A DNA stretch of 64,000 nt from Lysobacter dokdonensis DS-58 (GTDB lineage Bacteria > Pseudomonadota > Gammaproteobacteria > Xanthomonadales > Xanthomonadaceae), in NCBI RefSeq assembly GCF_000770795.1, contig NZ_JRKJ01000023.1, positions 1 to 64,000 of the forward strand, read 5' to 3'. The notes beneath the pieces were generated by a model, which was not told where the DNA came from, did not search any database, and saw nothing but the letters and a program-made list of their open reading frames with translations. Every line of letters starts with the position of its first letter. Position 1 is the first letter of the stretch. This document shows positions 46,047-55,405 of the stretch, piece by piece. Both the position numbers and the translations under genes were made by a program.

Positions 46047-46949
46047 TCAGGTGTGCGCATGGGCCTCATCACACGGCGTACGTTCGACTTGCAAAGTCGC
46101 GTGCCCGATTCCAAATTTCTCTTCAAGCGCTGCCGCGAGCGCTACCCGGACCTCTTCTGGATCGCTCGTGGCGTCGCCAAGCACGATATGGGCCGTCAGC
46201 ACAGGTTCCCGCGAGCCCAACGACCATGCGTGCAAATCATGAACCTCGATGACACCAGGATGCGATGTGAGGAGTGCACGCACCTGCTCCAGCTGAAGAC
46301 CTGCCGGAACACCCTGCATCAGAATCTGCATGGCAGCGCGGAGCAGCGTCCAAGTGCGCGGCAGGACCCAGAGACCGATGAGGACGGCGATGATGGGGTC
46401 GGCGACGGTCCAACCGGTGTATCTGATGACGAGTGCGCCGATCAGCACGCCGACTGATCCCAGCATGTCACTCCACACCTCGAGGTAGGCACCTTTGACG
46501 TTGAGGCTTGTGCCGCTGCCCGCTTTCAGGAGCCGCATAGAGATCAAATTGATGACCAGGCCGATGATCGCGATCACGAGCATACCGGTTGACGCAACAC
46601 TGGGCGGATTGCGGAAACGACCGACTGCTTCCCACAGGATGTAGCCGGCCACAACGAAGAGCAGCCCACCGTTGATCATCGCGCCGATGGCCTCCAGACG
46701 CGCATAGCCGTACGTTCGCTGGGCATCCGGAGGTCTCCTGGCCAGCCTTACGGCGATCAGGGAGATCGCCAGCGCAATGACGTCAGTCATCATGTGCGCG
46801 GCATCCGACAGGAGCGCCAAGCTGTTCGTCAGCAATCCGCCGACAACCTCCGCCACTAGAAACGCGGACGTGAGACCGAACGCCCACCACAGGGGCTTCT
46901 CATGTTCGATCTCACTAAGGCCGTGATCGTGTCCCGCGCCCATATGCAA
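46047..46949 (-). CDS. czcD: CzcD-type cation diffusion facilitator
   Basis: 300 residues, six helices. Zinc site HMMTD in helix II and YLEVWSDMLGS in helix V, characteristic of CzcD (Zn/Cd/Co export by proton antiport). N-terminal His-rich MHMGAGHDHG and a cytoplasmic C-terminal domain ending HAHT. Upstream of the CusF-like gene, downstream of a cation antiporter. Confidence 0.93.
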   Translation of the reverse strand: MHMGAGHDHGLSEIEHEKPLWWAFGLTSAFLVAEVVGGLLTNSLALLSDAAHMMTDVIALAISLIAVRLARRPPDAQRTYGYARLEAIGAMINGGLLFVVAGYILWEAVGRFRNPPSVASTGMLVIAIIGLVINLISMRLLKAGSGTSLNVKGAYLEVWSDMLGSVGVLIGALVIRYTGWTVADPIIAVLIGLWVLPRTWTLLRAAMQILMQGVPAGLQLEQVRALLTSHPGVIEVHDLHAWSLGSREPVLTAHIVLGDATSDPEEVRVALAAALEEKFGIGHATLQVERTPCDEAHAHT

Positions 46950-46963
46950 TCTCCGGTCCGAAG

Positions 46964-48223
46964 TCAGGAAGCTGTGTCATCTTTCGCGTCTCGCCGAAAC
47001 CACGCGGAGCGCAAAAAAGCAGGCAGTTGTTTGGCACGAAACACCAGCAATCCCGCCGCGAGCACGAGGTAGATCCACGCCATGGCGGTTAGCACGGCAA
47101 TTTCTTTTTCAGGGATCGCTTGATAGGCGAACGCGAGTCCAAGTTGGATGAAGAAGAGAACCAGCAACGCCGCAGCGCCCCACAGGCCAAGGCGCCACCC
47201 CAGAAGCAAGGTCAAGGCAAACAGCGACTGGGCAGCGGTCAGAAAGAATTCCTCATGCTGTCGCGCGTCGAGCGGCAGCGACGTGAACTCGCCTGCACCA
47301 AGGCTCATGGCGATCGGCAGCATCCCCACCAGCAGAGTCCATTGATTGATCTTGTCGCTGATCATGGTGGTCAGGCCCGCCCTGGCGCGACCATCGACGA
47401 CGAACAGGATAGCGATCGTGATCGCGGGAGCTTCGCTGGCCAGTGGCGCAAGCCACTGAATGAGCAAAAACTCATCGAGACCCAATCGGCGACCTGAGGC
47501 GACAAGAGACTCGGCGAACGGCTCGGCCGCCAACAGGATGACCCCAGCCGCGACGACGCTCATCACCGCCATCGTGGCCCAGCGCTTGAAAGGCGAAAGC
47601 TGGGCGATGATCGCGCCGGGTCCCGGCTCCTCGTCTTCCTCTTCTTCTTCATTCTCCGCGCGCGATGTGCGCCACAGGTAAAGGCAAAACAATGCGGCCA
47701 GCACGATGAAATCAACGATGCCGATCCGGTCCTTCAGCACGATGATGAAAGCGTACGCACTGGCGAGAGCCAGGAACGCGATCTCCACCGCGTTCGTGCT
47801 CTGTAACGCAATTCCACGTTGTCGCGATCGCCACCAGTGAAGACCCACAAGCAATGGCCACGCCAAGCCGATGAGCAAACGATTGGCGCCCGTCATGTTG
47901 GCCGCGGCATACGCAACGTAGCCAGAACCCGGATCTTGCCCGGCGCGATAGGCGAAATAGAAATCCACCGCGTATTCGGGCAAGACGGTGATCAACGCAA
48001 CCACGGCCAAGACGAACCCGGTTGCAAGGTATTTCTCGGCCGCCTCGGCGCCCCATGAGAGCAGAAATCCCGCAGCCAGAATGGCCACGCCAAAGAGGAA
48101 CATGTCGCCGACGGGGCCTAGACTGCGATCGCTCAAGCGTAGGAACATCGCCGGCAGGAGCGCCGCTACGGCCAGCGACACCGGAAGGGCGAACTCGCGC
48201 AAGGCATTGTGGAGACGTGCCAT
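46964..48223 (-). CDS. CaCA-superfamily sodium/calcium exchanger-like antiporter
   Basis: 419 residues, about 11 helices in two inverted halves: VVALITVLPEYAVDFYFAYR with AANMTGANRL (alpha-1) and WLAPLASEAPAITIAILFVV (alpha-2). A Glu/Asp-rich loop (ENEEEEEDEEPGPG) separates them. Family exchanges Ca2+ or other divalent cations with Na+/H+. Start 48223 has AAGGAG at proper distance. Embedded between the PII-like gene and czcD; divalent metal efflux is likely. Confidence 0.85.
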   Translation of the reverse strand: MARLHNALREFALPVSLAVAALLPAMFLRLSDRSLGPVGDMFLFGVAILAAGFLLSWGAEAAEKYLATGFVLAVVALITVLPEYAVDFYFAYRAGQDPGSGYVAYAAANMTGANRLLIGLAWPLLVGLHWWRSRQRGIALQSTNAVEIAFLALASAYAFIIVLKDRIGIVDFIVLAALFCLYLWRTSRAENEEEEEDEEPGPGAIIAQLSPFKRWATMAVMSVVAAGVILLAAEPFAESLVASGRRLGLDEFLLIQWLAPLASEAPAITIAILFVVDGRARAGLTTMISDKINQWTLLVGMLPIAMSLGAGEFTSLPLDARQHEEFFLTAAQSLFALTLLLGWRLGLWGAAALLVLFFIQLGLAFAYQAIPEKEIAVLTAMAWIYLVLAAGLLVFRAKQLPAFLRSAWFRRDAKDDTAS

Positions 48224-48304
48224 CAACCGCTCCTTCGAAGTTCGAAACGCGTCTTCGAGACGCACAGGAAGCGGTGGGGCAAGCCCACCGCTCCTGCTCT
48301 CCGA

Positions 48305-48625
48305 CTAGCTGGCGTTGTCGATCGGAAGGGTTTGTTCGATTGGACTGACATAGATCCAACCAGCATCGGACCGGCCAGTCCGACCCACGCGACGGAAGAT
48401 CTCCACCGCCCGAGCGACGTCGTCGTCTTCGCAGAACAACTCCATTTGCACTTCGCTGATCACCTGATCACCAAGAGCAACCGAGTACTCCTGTTCGCGC
48501 GCGCTCAACGCACGCAGCAACCCTTTCACGTCAAATAGCGCTAGCCGCTGAAATCCGGCCGCACCTAGCGCGTGAACAAGATCAGAAACACGATTTCGGT
48601 GCACGAATGCCTTGATCTGTTTCAT
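48305..48625 (-). CDS. PII-like protein associated with Czc efflux
   Basis: 106 residues with the beta-alpha-beta ferredoxin-like fold of PII trimers (IKAFVHRNRVSDLVHALGAA; VQMELFCEDDDVARAVEIF; AGWIYVSPIEQ). It lacks the classical uridylylation T-loop Tyr context. Belongs to the PII group reported next to RND metal pumps. Its ATG shares one base with the czcA stop (TAATG). Confidence 0.8.
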   Translation of the reverse strand: MKQIKAFVHRNRVSDLVHALGAAGFQRLALFDVKGLLRALSAREQEYSVALGDQVISEVQMELFCEDDDVARAVEIFRRVGRTGRSDAGWIYVSPIEQTLPIDNAS

Positions 48626-51600
48626 TACACGGCCTCCTTCGGATTGGATCCGGCCGCCTTGCGTTCGGCGCGGGTTTCAAGCCATTCGTAAAGCACGGGG
48701 AGCAGCACGAGGGTTAGAAGTGTCGAGCTAATCAGACCGCCGACTACCACGGTCGCCAGCGGCCGCTGTGTTTCGGCACCCACGCCGGTCGAGAGCAGCA
48801 TCGGCACCAAGCCCAGGATCGCGACACTCGCGGTCATCAGCACCGGTCGCAACCGCAATGCCGTGCCCTGCACTACCGCCTCGCGGACAGACAGACCCTT
48901 GTCGCGCAGCTCGTTGAGGAAGCTCACCAGCACAATGCCGTTAAGCATCGCCACACCGAACACGGCGATGAAGCCGATCGCCGACGGCACCGAAAGGTAC
49001 TGGCCGGTAATGGCCAGTGCGATCAACCCGCCGATGGTCGCAAACGGTACGTTGGCGATGATCAGCGTCGCGTACTTGACCGAGTTGAAGGCGGTATACA
49101 ACAACACGAAGATGAAGAAGATCGTGGCCGGCACGATCAGCGCCAGCTTTGCCAAAGCGCGTTGCTGATTCTCAAAGGCACCGCCCCACTCGATCCAGTA
49201 GCCGGCCGGCAACTGCACCTGCTGCTTGATCGCCGCGTTCGCGTCCTTTACGAATCCATCGACGTCGCGGCCGCGCACATCCATCTGGATCACTGCATAA
49301 CGCTGCAACTGCTCGCGGCGAACGAACGAATAACCCTCGGCGACGCTGACCTCGGCCACTTCCGACAGCGGCACCAAGGCTCCGCTAGCAGTGCGCAACG
49401 GAATCTGTCGCAGTCGTTCGACCGAATCACGGGTGCCCTCGCTCAGCCGAACCGCAATGTCAAAGCGCTTGACTCCATCGAGTAGCACGCTGACTGGCTC
49501 GCCGCCCAACCCGTTGCGCACGATGGTCAGCACTTCTTCGGCATTCATACCGTGTCGGGCGAGCTCATCGCGGTTGACTTGGATCCGGATCTGCGGCTTG
49601 CCGACGTTCGCTTCCAACGATAGGTCCGCAACGCCCTGAACCTTGCCAAGGACCGTCTTGATTTCGCCGCTGAGCTTGTCGAGTTCCCCGAGATCCTCGC
49701 CGTACAACTTCAGCGCCAGCGTGGCGCGCACGCCCGAGATCAGTTCTTCGACGCGCATCTGGATTGGCTGCGTGTAACCGGGTACGACATTGGGCACGAC
49801 CTTTTCCAGCGTCTCCTGCATGGCCACTTCCAGCTCCTTGATGTCGCGTCCGCTGGTCCACTCGTCCTCGGGCTTCAGAGCCGTGTAGATCTCCATGTAG
49901 TTGACATCGGCAGTCTCGCCCTTTTCGGCGCGACCGATCATGGCAAGCGTCGTCTCAACTTCGGGGAATTGCTTGAACGCAGCCGAGATTGCGTTGCTGG
50001 TGCGGATCGACTCATTGAGCGAGGTCGACGGAATGCCCGTCACTCGCCACATGATCGAGCCCTCCTGCAGTTGCGGCATAAATTCCTTGCCCAGGAACGG
50101 GAATAGCGCAAGGCTCGCGACCAACGCCACAACGGCACTGATCACCACCGCTCGCTTTTTTGCCAACGCCTTGTCGAGCAACGGCCGATACATACGCTTG
50201 ATCCGCGCCACCAGCCAGGTGTCGCGTTCCGGCTTCGGCTTGAGAATCATGGAGGCCAGCACCGGGATCAGGGTCAGGCTCAAGACGAGTGAACCCGCCA
50301 TTGCAAACGCAATGTTGAAGGCCATGGGCTTGAACATCTTGCCTTCCAGACCCTCGAGCGCAAACAACGGCAAAAACACCACGATGATGATGATGATCGC
50401 GAAGGCGATCGGATTGGCGATTTCCTTGGCCGCGGCCAATACCGCCGACGTCTTGTCGACTTTCTCGCCGTGCTCCAAGCGCTCGGCCATGATCCGGAAC
50501 GCGTTCTCCACCATCACCACGGCGCCATCGACCATCATGCCGATACCAATGGCGAGACCGGCAAGCGACATCAGGTTTGCCGACAGCCCCGCTTGGCCCA
50601 TGCCGATGAAGGCGATCAGCATGGCCAGCGGCAACGTAACGATGACCACGAGCGCCGAACGCACCTCACCAAGGAACAGGAACAGAATGATCGCCACGAG
50701 GATCGAGCCCTCGATCAGGGCGCGTACCGCGGTTTCCACCGCCTTGTTGACCAAGTCGGTGCGCTCGTAGATCGGCTTGAGGACCATGGTCTTGGGCAAC
50801 GCGTCGCGCACGACGTCGAGCTTGCCCTTGACGCTTTCGACGACGTTCTTTGCGTTCTCGCCAATGCGTGCCAACGCCATGCCGAGTACGACCTCCTGCC
50901 CGTCACGCGTGACCGCACCGAAACGCGGAGCAGGTGCTTCCGTTACGTTCGCCACATCACGCAGGTACACCGGCACTCCGTGCTCGGCCTTCAGGACGAT
51001 GCCGCCAATATCCGCGCTGGACTTCAGCAGCCCAAGTCCGCGCACGAGGAACTGCTCGCGCCCCACATCCATGACGTTGCCGCCGACTTGACCGTTATTG
51101 GCCGGGATCGCATTGATCACGTCGCCAAACCCCAAGCCGCGGGCATACAGGCGCTGCGGATCGATCTGCACCTGATATTCGCGTTCGCCACCGCCCCAGG
51201 ACGTTACGTCATCCACACCGGGCGCTGTACGCAGAATCAGGCGTACGGTCCATTCCTGCCAGGTGCGCAGGTCCATGTCCGTCACTTGGTCCTTGGTAAC
51301 CCCGGGGGCGCGTTCGACCGTGTACCAGAACACTTGGCCAAGACCCGAGGTGTTCGGCCCCATGCTGGGCTTGCCATAGCCTTCGGGCAAGCGGTCGCCA
51401 ATCTCCTGCAATCGCTCGTTGACCAGCTGGCGCGCGAAGTAGATGTCCATGTCGTCTTCGAAGTACACGGCGACATACGACAACCCAAACAGGCTGACCG
51501 AGCGAATTTCCTGCACTTTCGGCAAACCGGCCAACGCCGACTCCACGGGCGTGGTTAGCAACTGCTCCACGTCTTCCGCCGCAAGGCCAGGAGATTCGGT

Positions 51601-51750
51601 GTAAATGTTGACTTGCGCCGGCGTGACATCCGGGAAGGCATCGATCGGCACGCTGCGCACTGCGCTGAAGCCCAGAAAGGCTACGACCGCGAAGATGATC
51701 AGCACCAGGAACTTGTAGCGCAGGGAGAGTTCGACCAAGCGATTCAGCAT
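48625..51750 (-). CDS. czcA: CzcA-type Zn/Cd/Co RND efflux pump
   Basis: 1041 residues, 12 helices. HME1-type RND lacking the three CusA methionines; the transmembrane proton path region reads GMMVDGAVVMVEN, and the porter domain has EGSIMWRVTGIPS. Pairs with CzcB and CzcC upstream. Drives Zn2+, Cd2+ and/or Co2+ from periplasm out. Confidence 0.94.
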   Translation of the reverse strand: MLNRLVELSLRYKFLVLIIFAVVAFLGFSAVRSVPIDAFPDVTPAQVNIYTESPGLAAEDVEQLLTTPVESALAGLPKVQEIRSVSLFGLSYVAVYFEDDMDIYFARQLVNERLQEIGDRLPEGYGKPSMGPNTSGLGQVFWYTVERAPGVTKDQVTDMDLRTWQEWTVRLILRTAPGVDDVTSWGGGEREYQVQIDPQRLYARGLGFGDVINAIPANNGQVGGNVMDVGREQFLVRGLGLLKSSADIGGIVLKAEHGVPVYLRDVANVTEAPAPRFGAVTRDGQEVVLGMALARIGENAKNVVESVKGKLDVVRDALPKTMVLKPIYERTDLVNKAVETAVRALIEGSILVAIILFLFLGEVRSALVVIVTLPLAMLIAFIGMGQAGLSANLMSLAGLAIGIGMMVDGAVVMVENAFRIMAERLEHGEKVDKTSAVLAAAKEIANPIAFAIIIIIVVFLPLFALEGLEGKMFKPMAFNIAFAMAGSLVLSLTLIPVLASMILKPKPERDTWLVARIKRMYRPLLDKALAKKRAVVISAVVALVASLALFPFLGKEFMPQLQEGSIMWRVTGIPSTSLNESIRTSNAISAAFKQFPEVETTLAMIGRAEKGETADVNYMEIYTALKPEDEWTSGRDIKELEVAMQETLEKVVPNVVPGYTQPIQMRVEELISGVRATLALKLYGEDLGELDKLSGEIKTVLGKVQGVADLSLEANVGKPQIRIQVNRDELARHGMNAEEVLTIVRNGLGGEPVSVLLDGVKRFDIAVRLSEGTRDSVERLRQIPLRTASGALVPLSEVAEVSVAEGYSFVRREQLQRYAVIQMDVRGRDVDGFVKDANAAIKQQVQLPAGYWIEWGGAFENQQRALAKLALIVPATIFFIFVLLYTAFNSVKYATLIIANVPFATIGGLIALAITGQYLSVPSAIGFIAVFGVAMLNGIVLVSFLNELRDKGLSVREAVVQGTALRLRPVLMTASVAILGLVPMLLSTGVGAETQRPLATVVVGGLISSTLLTLVLLPVLYEWLETRAERKAAGSNPKEAV

Positions 51751-51780
51751 GGCGCACCTCCCAACAACGGGAGAAGGGAA

Positions 51781-52971
51781 TTAGTGACCATGCCCTTCTC
51801 CCAGCTGCGCCTTGAGGATCTGCGACTTGACCGCGAACGCGCCAGCCACAACGACAGAGTCGCCCGCCTTCAGGCCTTCGCGGATGACCGTGCGATCACC
51901 GATCACTTCCCCGGTACGCACCGGCACCGGCTCCAGCGCGCCTTCGGCGTTGCGGCGGAACACAACGGTCTCGCCTTCCAGCTGCACCAGCGCGTCGGTA
52001 GGAATGGCAAGCTGCGTGGCGGCCTTGTTGTCGGAGTTGGCCCCCGAGGCGGCTTCGAAATACACCTCGACAAAATCGCCACCGTGCAGGCGGTCACCCT
52101 TGTTCGGTACTTCCAGCCGGACGCTGGCCGTCCGCGTCGCGTCAGACGTGCGGTGGGCGCTGCGCAACACCTTGCCCGAGATGCGTTCGCCCTGGACGAC
52201 GATGGTCGCGGAGCTGCCCGGTTCGATGCGCGAGACCGTGCCGGACGGCAGCTTGGCATCGACCCATACAACGGACTCATCGACAAGGCGGAATAGCGGC
52301 TTTCCCGGCTCAATGCGCTCGCCTACGACGAACTCGTCTTCGGTAATGCGCCCGGCGTGCGGTGCGGTCAGTGTGAATTGCCCGTTGACACCGCCGCTGG
52401 CGGTGCCCGGCAGGCCGTAAGCCTGTGCCTTGGCGCGCGCGCGATCCACCGCCACCTTGGCTTCGTTGATACGACGCCCGGCCACGGCTTCGCGACCCAA
52501 TGCGGAAACGCGCCGCCATTCCTGTTCGGCGATGCGCAGTTCGGCTTGCGCATCGGACACCTCGACACTCGCGAGCGTAGCGAGCGGTGCCCCCGCGCGG
52601 ACTTCGTCTCCGAGCTTGGCATGACGGCGAACAACAAGAGCCTCGACCTGCGGGGTGATCAACGTGGTGCCATAGGCACTATCGACCACTTCACCCGGAG
52701 CACGCAGTTCCTCGCTGAGGGAGGACGGTTGCAATGTCTGCAGACGGATGCCGGCGGCCTTCATGGACGCCTCATCCATCTTGACGGGACCTGCGGCCTC
52801 TTCTTCGCCGCCTTCGGCGTGATCTGCTTCGCCTTCGGCATGTTCCGCTTCAGCGGTGGGCTTGGCCGCATCGGCGTCAGTGGATTTGGAACACGACGCC
52901 AGCACGAGCAGCAACGAGGCAGCCAGCGGCAGGGTCAACAAGCGGATGCGATCCATCGAAATCTCTCTCAT
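51781..52971 (-). CDS. czcB: CzcB-type membrane-fusion adaptor
   Basis: 396 residues. Lipoprotein signal (VLASCSKS), then a His/Glu-rich linker (EHAEGEADHAEGGEEEAAG) and adaptor domains. C-terminus GEGHGH. Start 52971 overlaps the czcC stop (ATGA); 52956 is an alternative with a better ribosome site. Bridges CzcA to CzcC and may bind Zn in the acidic stretch. Confidence 0.9.
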   Translation of the reverse strand: MREISMDRIRLLTLPLAASLLLVLASCSKSTDADAAKPTAEAEHAEGEADHAEGGEEEAAGPVKMDEASMKAAGIRLQTLQPSSLSEELRAPGEVVDSAYGTTLITPQVEALVVRRHAKLGDEVRAGAPLATLASVEVSDAQAELRIAEQEWRRVSALGREAVAGRRINEAKVAVDRARAKAQAYGLPGTASGGVNGQFTLTAPHAGRITEDEFVVGERIEPGKPLFRLVDESVVWVDAKLPSGTVSRIEPGSSATIVVQGERISGKVLRSAHRTSDATRTASVRLEVPNKGDRLHGGDFVEVYFEAASGANSDNKAATQLAIPTDALVQLEGETVVFRRNAEGALEPVPVRTGEVIGDRTVIREGLKAGDSVVVAGAFAVKSQILKAQLGEGHGH

Positions 52972-54248
52972 GGGGTGCCCTCCAGCCCGGCCCAGCGTTC
53001 GAGCTGACCGGTGGCGGCGAGGTAGTCGGCATAGCTGCGCCACAGGCGCGCTTCGAGTTCGGCGCCCGCGAGCGCCGTATCTAGGGTTTGCTTCAACTGC
53101 AGAAGGTAGTCCGCGGTGGACAGTTCTCCCTCTCGCCACAGGCGCTCCAGTAACGCGGCGCGGCGCTCGACATCGGTGCCCCGACTGGCCTGCCAGCGTG
53201 ACCAGGCCGCTTGCGCAGCGGCATAGCTTTCAACGGCGCGCTGCCGGTCGACGGTGAGTTCCAGTTCGATCCGCTTCGCGTCCGCGGCGGCGACATCGGC
53301 ATCGGCCTGCGCGGCGACGACCTCCGCCCGGTAGGAGTTCCTGACGAACAATGGGATCGTGACCGACACGCCCACAACGTTGTCCTGGAGTTCACCGTAG
53401 TCGACGCGTCCGCCGTACACACCGACGGTGGGATCGGCAATCCGGTTGCGGCGAGCTACCGTGACGTCACGTTCGGCTGCCAATGCAGCCGCCTGCGCGG
53501 CCTGCCAATCCGGCAGCTGCTCCACGCCCGTCAGCGGTGTGCTCGGTGCCGGCAGCGTGTCGGTGGGCAAAGAGATCGCGGCAAGCGATTCAGGGCGGCC
53601 GCCGACGGCTCGAAAGCGCGCTTCGGCATCTGCACGATCGGCGATCAGCTGCGACTGATCCGCTTGCGCCTCGTCGCGCGCCAGCTGTGCCAAATCGCGT
53701 TCGAGTCCGGAGATGTCGTCGGCGGCGAATTGCTTGTCGGCCAACTCGGCGAAGCGCGTTACCAGTGTCAAACGTCTTTCGCCCGTTCGCACGCGTTGCT
53801 GCGCTGTTTGCAAGTCCGCCCAACTCGCGAACCATTGACGGGCGAAATCGCGTCGGCGCAGCTTGGCTTCGGCTGTGACCTGATCGGCACGCGCGGCAGC
53901 GGCGTCGCGACGCACGCGGCGTTTGCCGCTCAAATCCAGCGTGAGGTTGATCCCGGCGGTCCGGGTGCGGTCAACCCCTTCATCCTCGCCTTCCAGATCG
54001 AGTTCTGGGTTGTAGAGCGGCTGACCCGCCGCATCCAAGCGCGCTTGCGCGGCGGCGAGCTGCGCCTCGGTGGCGCGATAGCTTGGATGTTGTTGCCAGG
54101 CCGACTTCACGGCCTCGCGAATCGGGGCAGGCGCCCGGGCTGCCGGCAACTCCGCGGCAGACAACGAACCTGCGAGCAAGCATGCCGCGAGTAATGCGGC
54201 CGCCAGCGGCCGAACGCGGCATGCGCGCGGCGCGGAAACAAGGTGCAT
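52968..54248 (-). CDS. czcC: CzcC-type outer-membrane factor
   Basis: 426 residues, signal peptide (LLAGSLSAAE) and the two TolC-fold repeats (YRATEAQLAAAQARLDAAGQ at the first). Exit duct for the CzcA pump. It follows a CzcI-like gene by 64 bases. Confidence 0.9.
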   Translation of the reverse strand: MHLVSAPRACRVRPLAAALLAACLLAGSLSAAELPAARAPAPIREAVKSAWQQHPSYRATEAQLAAAQARLDAAGQPLYNPELDLEGEDEGVDRTRTAGINLTLDLSGKRRVRRDAAAARADQVTAEAKLRRRDFARQWFASWADLQTAQQRVRTGERRLTLVTRFAELADKQFAADDISGLERDLAQLARDEAQADQSQLIADRADAEARFRAVGGRPESLAAISLPTDTLPAPSTPLTGVEQLPDWQAAQAAALAAERDVTVARRNRIADPTVGVYGGRVDYGELQDNVVGVSVTIPLFVRNSYRAEVVAAQADADVAAADAKRIELELTVDRQRAVESYAAAQAAWSRWQASRGTDVERRAALLERLWREGELSTADYLLQLKQTLDTALAGAELEARLWRSYADYLAATGQLERWAGLEGTP

Positions 54249-54312
54249 TGAAAAATCCTCTGAATGATGGTGCCTCCAGCGCGATAGGCCAGAGGGAACT
54301 TATGCACATCAC

Positions 54313-54696
54313 TCAGACAATCGGTGGCTTCAACTCACTGCGCAGCGCTGCGTTCGGCGGCGTTTGCAGCGTGAGGCCCGGCGGACATTCTCGGGGGGCA
54401 CCAAACGTGGCGTCGGCGTCCGTGAGGACTGCTGCCGCATGATGACAACTACAGTGCTGACAAGTGGCTGCGTGCGAGGCCGCAGTTGCGGGCACGCTCT
54501 CGTCCGTAATTGGTGGCGCTGCCTTGGCCACCGCGTCCTGCGAACTCGCGGTACCCAGTCCCAACTCGGCGAAGTCATGACTGACGCACGCGCTGGCCGC
54601 GCCAATCTTCAGCACCATCAACACGAGCACGAGCAGAGCCAACCGCGCCGAACCACGCAGGCGGGCGAGCAGGGTCGGGGCGGAAGCGGCGTGCAT
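54313..54696 (-). CDS. czcI: CzcI-like Cys/His small secreted protein
   Basis: 127 residues. Signal peptide, one helix, then C-x2-C-x-C-H-H (CQHCSCHH) and a Pro-rich end. Position just before czcCBA matches czcI of Cupriavidus, a periplasmic regulator-like protein of the Czc system. Similarity is mainly in layout and metal-ligand clusters. Confidence 0.72.
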   Translation of the reverse strand: MHAASAPTLLARLRGSARLALLVLVLMVLKIGAASACVSHDFAELGLGTASSQDAVAKAAPPITDESVPATAASHAATCQHCSCHHAAAVLTDADATFGAPRECPPGLTLQTPPNAALRSELKPPIV

Positions 54697-54724
54697 CCTC
54701 CCAGCATACAGGCCTAGGCCGGTG

Positions 54725-55405
54725 TTACGGAATTTCACGCTTGGCGGGCACGCGCGTGGCCGCGCAGGCTGTGGCGACGGGGATTTCGACTCGGTTCCAA
54801 TCGACCCACCCTTGGGCCAGGACCGTCCACGCCGTGCGCAGGAACAGCATCGCCACCAAGGTGCCCACCAACAGATCCGGCCAAGGGCTCTGCGACCAGG
54901 CAACCAGCACCGCGGCAATGATCACGCCTACGTTGTTCACGAGGTCATTGCGCGAACACAGCCAGACCGACCGCATGTTCATGTCGTCACTGCGAAACCG
55001 CGTCAGCAACACAAAGCACGTTAGGTTCCCGACCAGCGCCACCGCCGCGGCGACAGCCATGTACGAGGCACGTGGTTCGGCGCCCAGCCACGCGCTGCGC
55101 GCAACTTCCATCAACACACCCAGTCCGAACAACGCCTGGATGCCGCCCTTGAGAAACACGGCCTTGGTGCGCTGACGCAGCGTGCCGCCGATCACCATGA
55201 GGCTCAGCACATACACGGAGGCATCGCCCAAGCTGTCCAGCGAGTCCGCTTGCAGCGCACTCGAGTCAGCCCACCAGCCCACGCCGAATTCGCCCACGAA
55301 CAGGACCACGTTGATGACCAACACGATCCACAGCACGCGACGGCGCGCACGATCTGTATTCGCGCTCAGCGCGCTCGCCGTGTCATTGCAGCCGCAACCA
55401 CTCAT
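54725..55405 (-). CDS. CDF-family cation transporter (short type)
   Basis: 226 residues, about five to six helices. Metal-site acids in ADSLDSLGDASVY (helix II) and SRNDLVNNVGV (helix V) take the place of the HxxxD pairs of CzcD, and the N-terminus is GCGCND. Cytoplasmic C-terminal domain is nearly absent. ATGA overlap with the FTR1 gene, so it works with the FTR1 permease (Pb/Fe type). Confidence 0.8.
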   Translation of the reverse strand: MSGCGCNDTASALSANTDRARRRVLWIVLVINVVLFVGEFGVGWWADSSALQADSLDSLGDASVYVLSLMVIGGTLRQRTKAVFLKGGIQALFGLGVLMEVARSAWLGAEPRASYMAVAAAVALVGNLTCFVLLTRFRSDDMNMRSVWLCSRNDLVNNVGVIIAAVLVAWSQSPWPDLLVGTLVAMLFLRTAWTVLAQGWVDWNRVEIPVATACAATRVPAKREIP

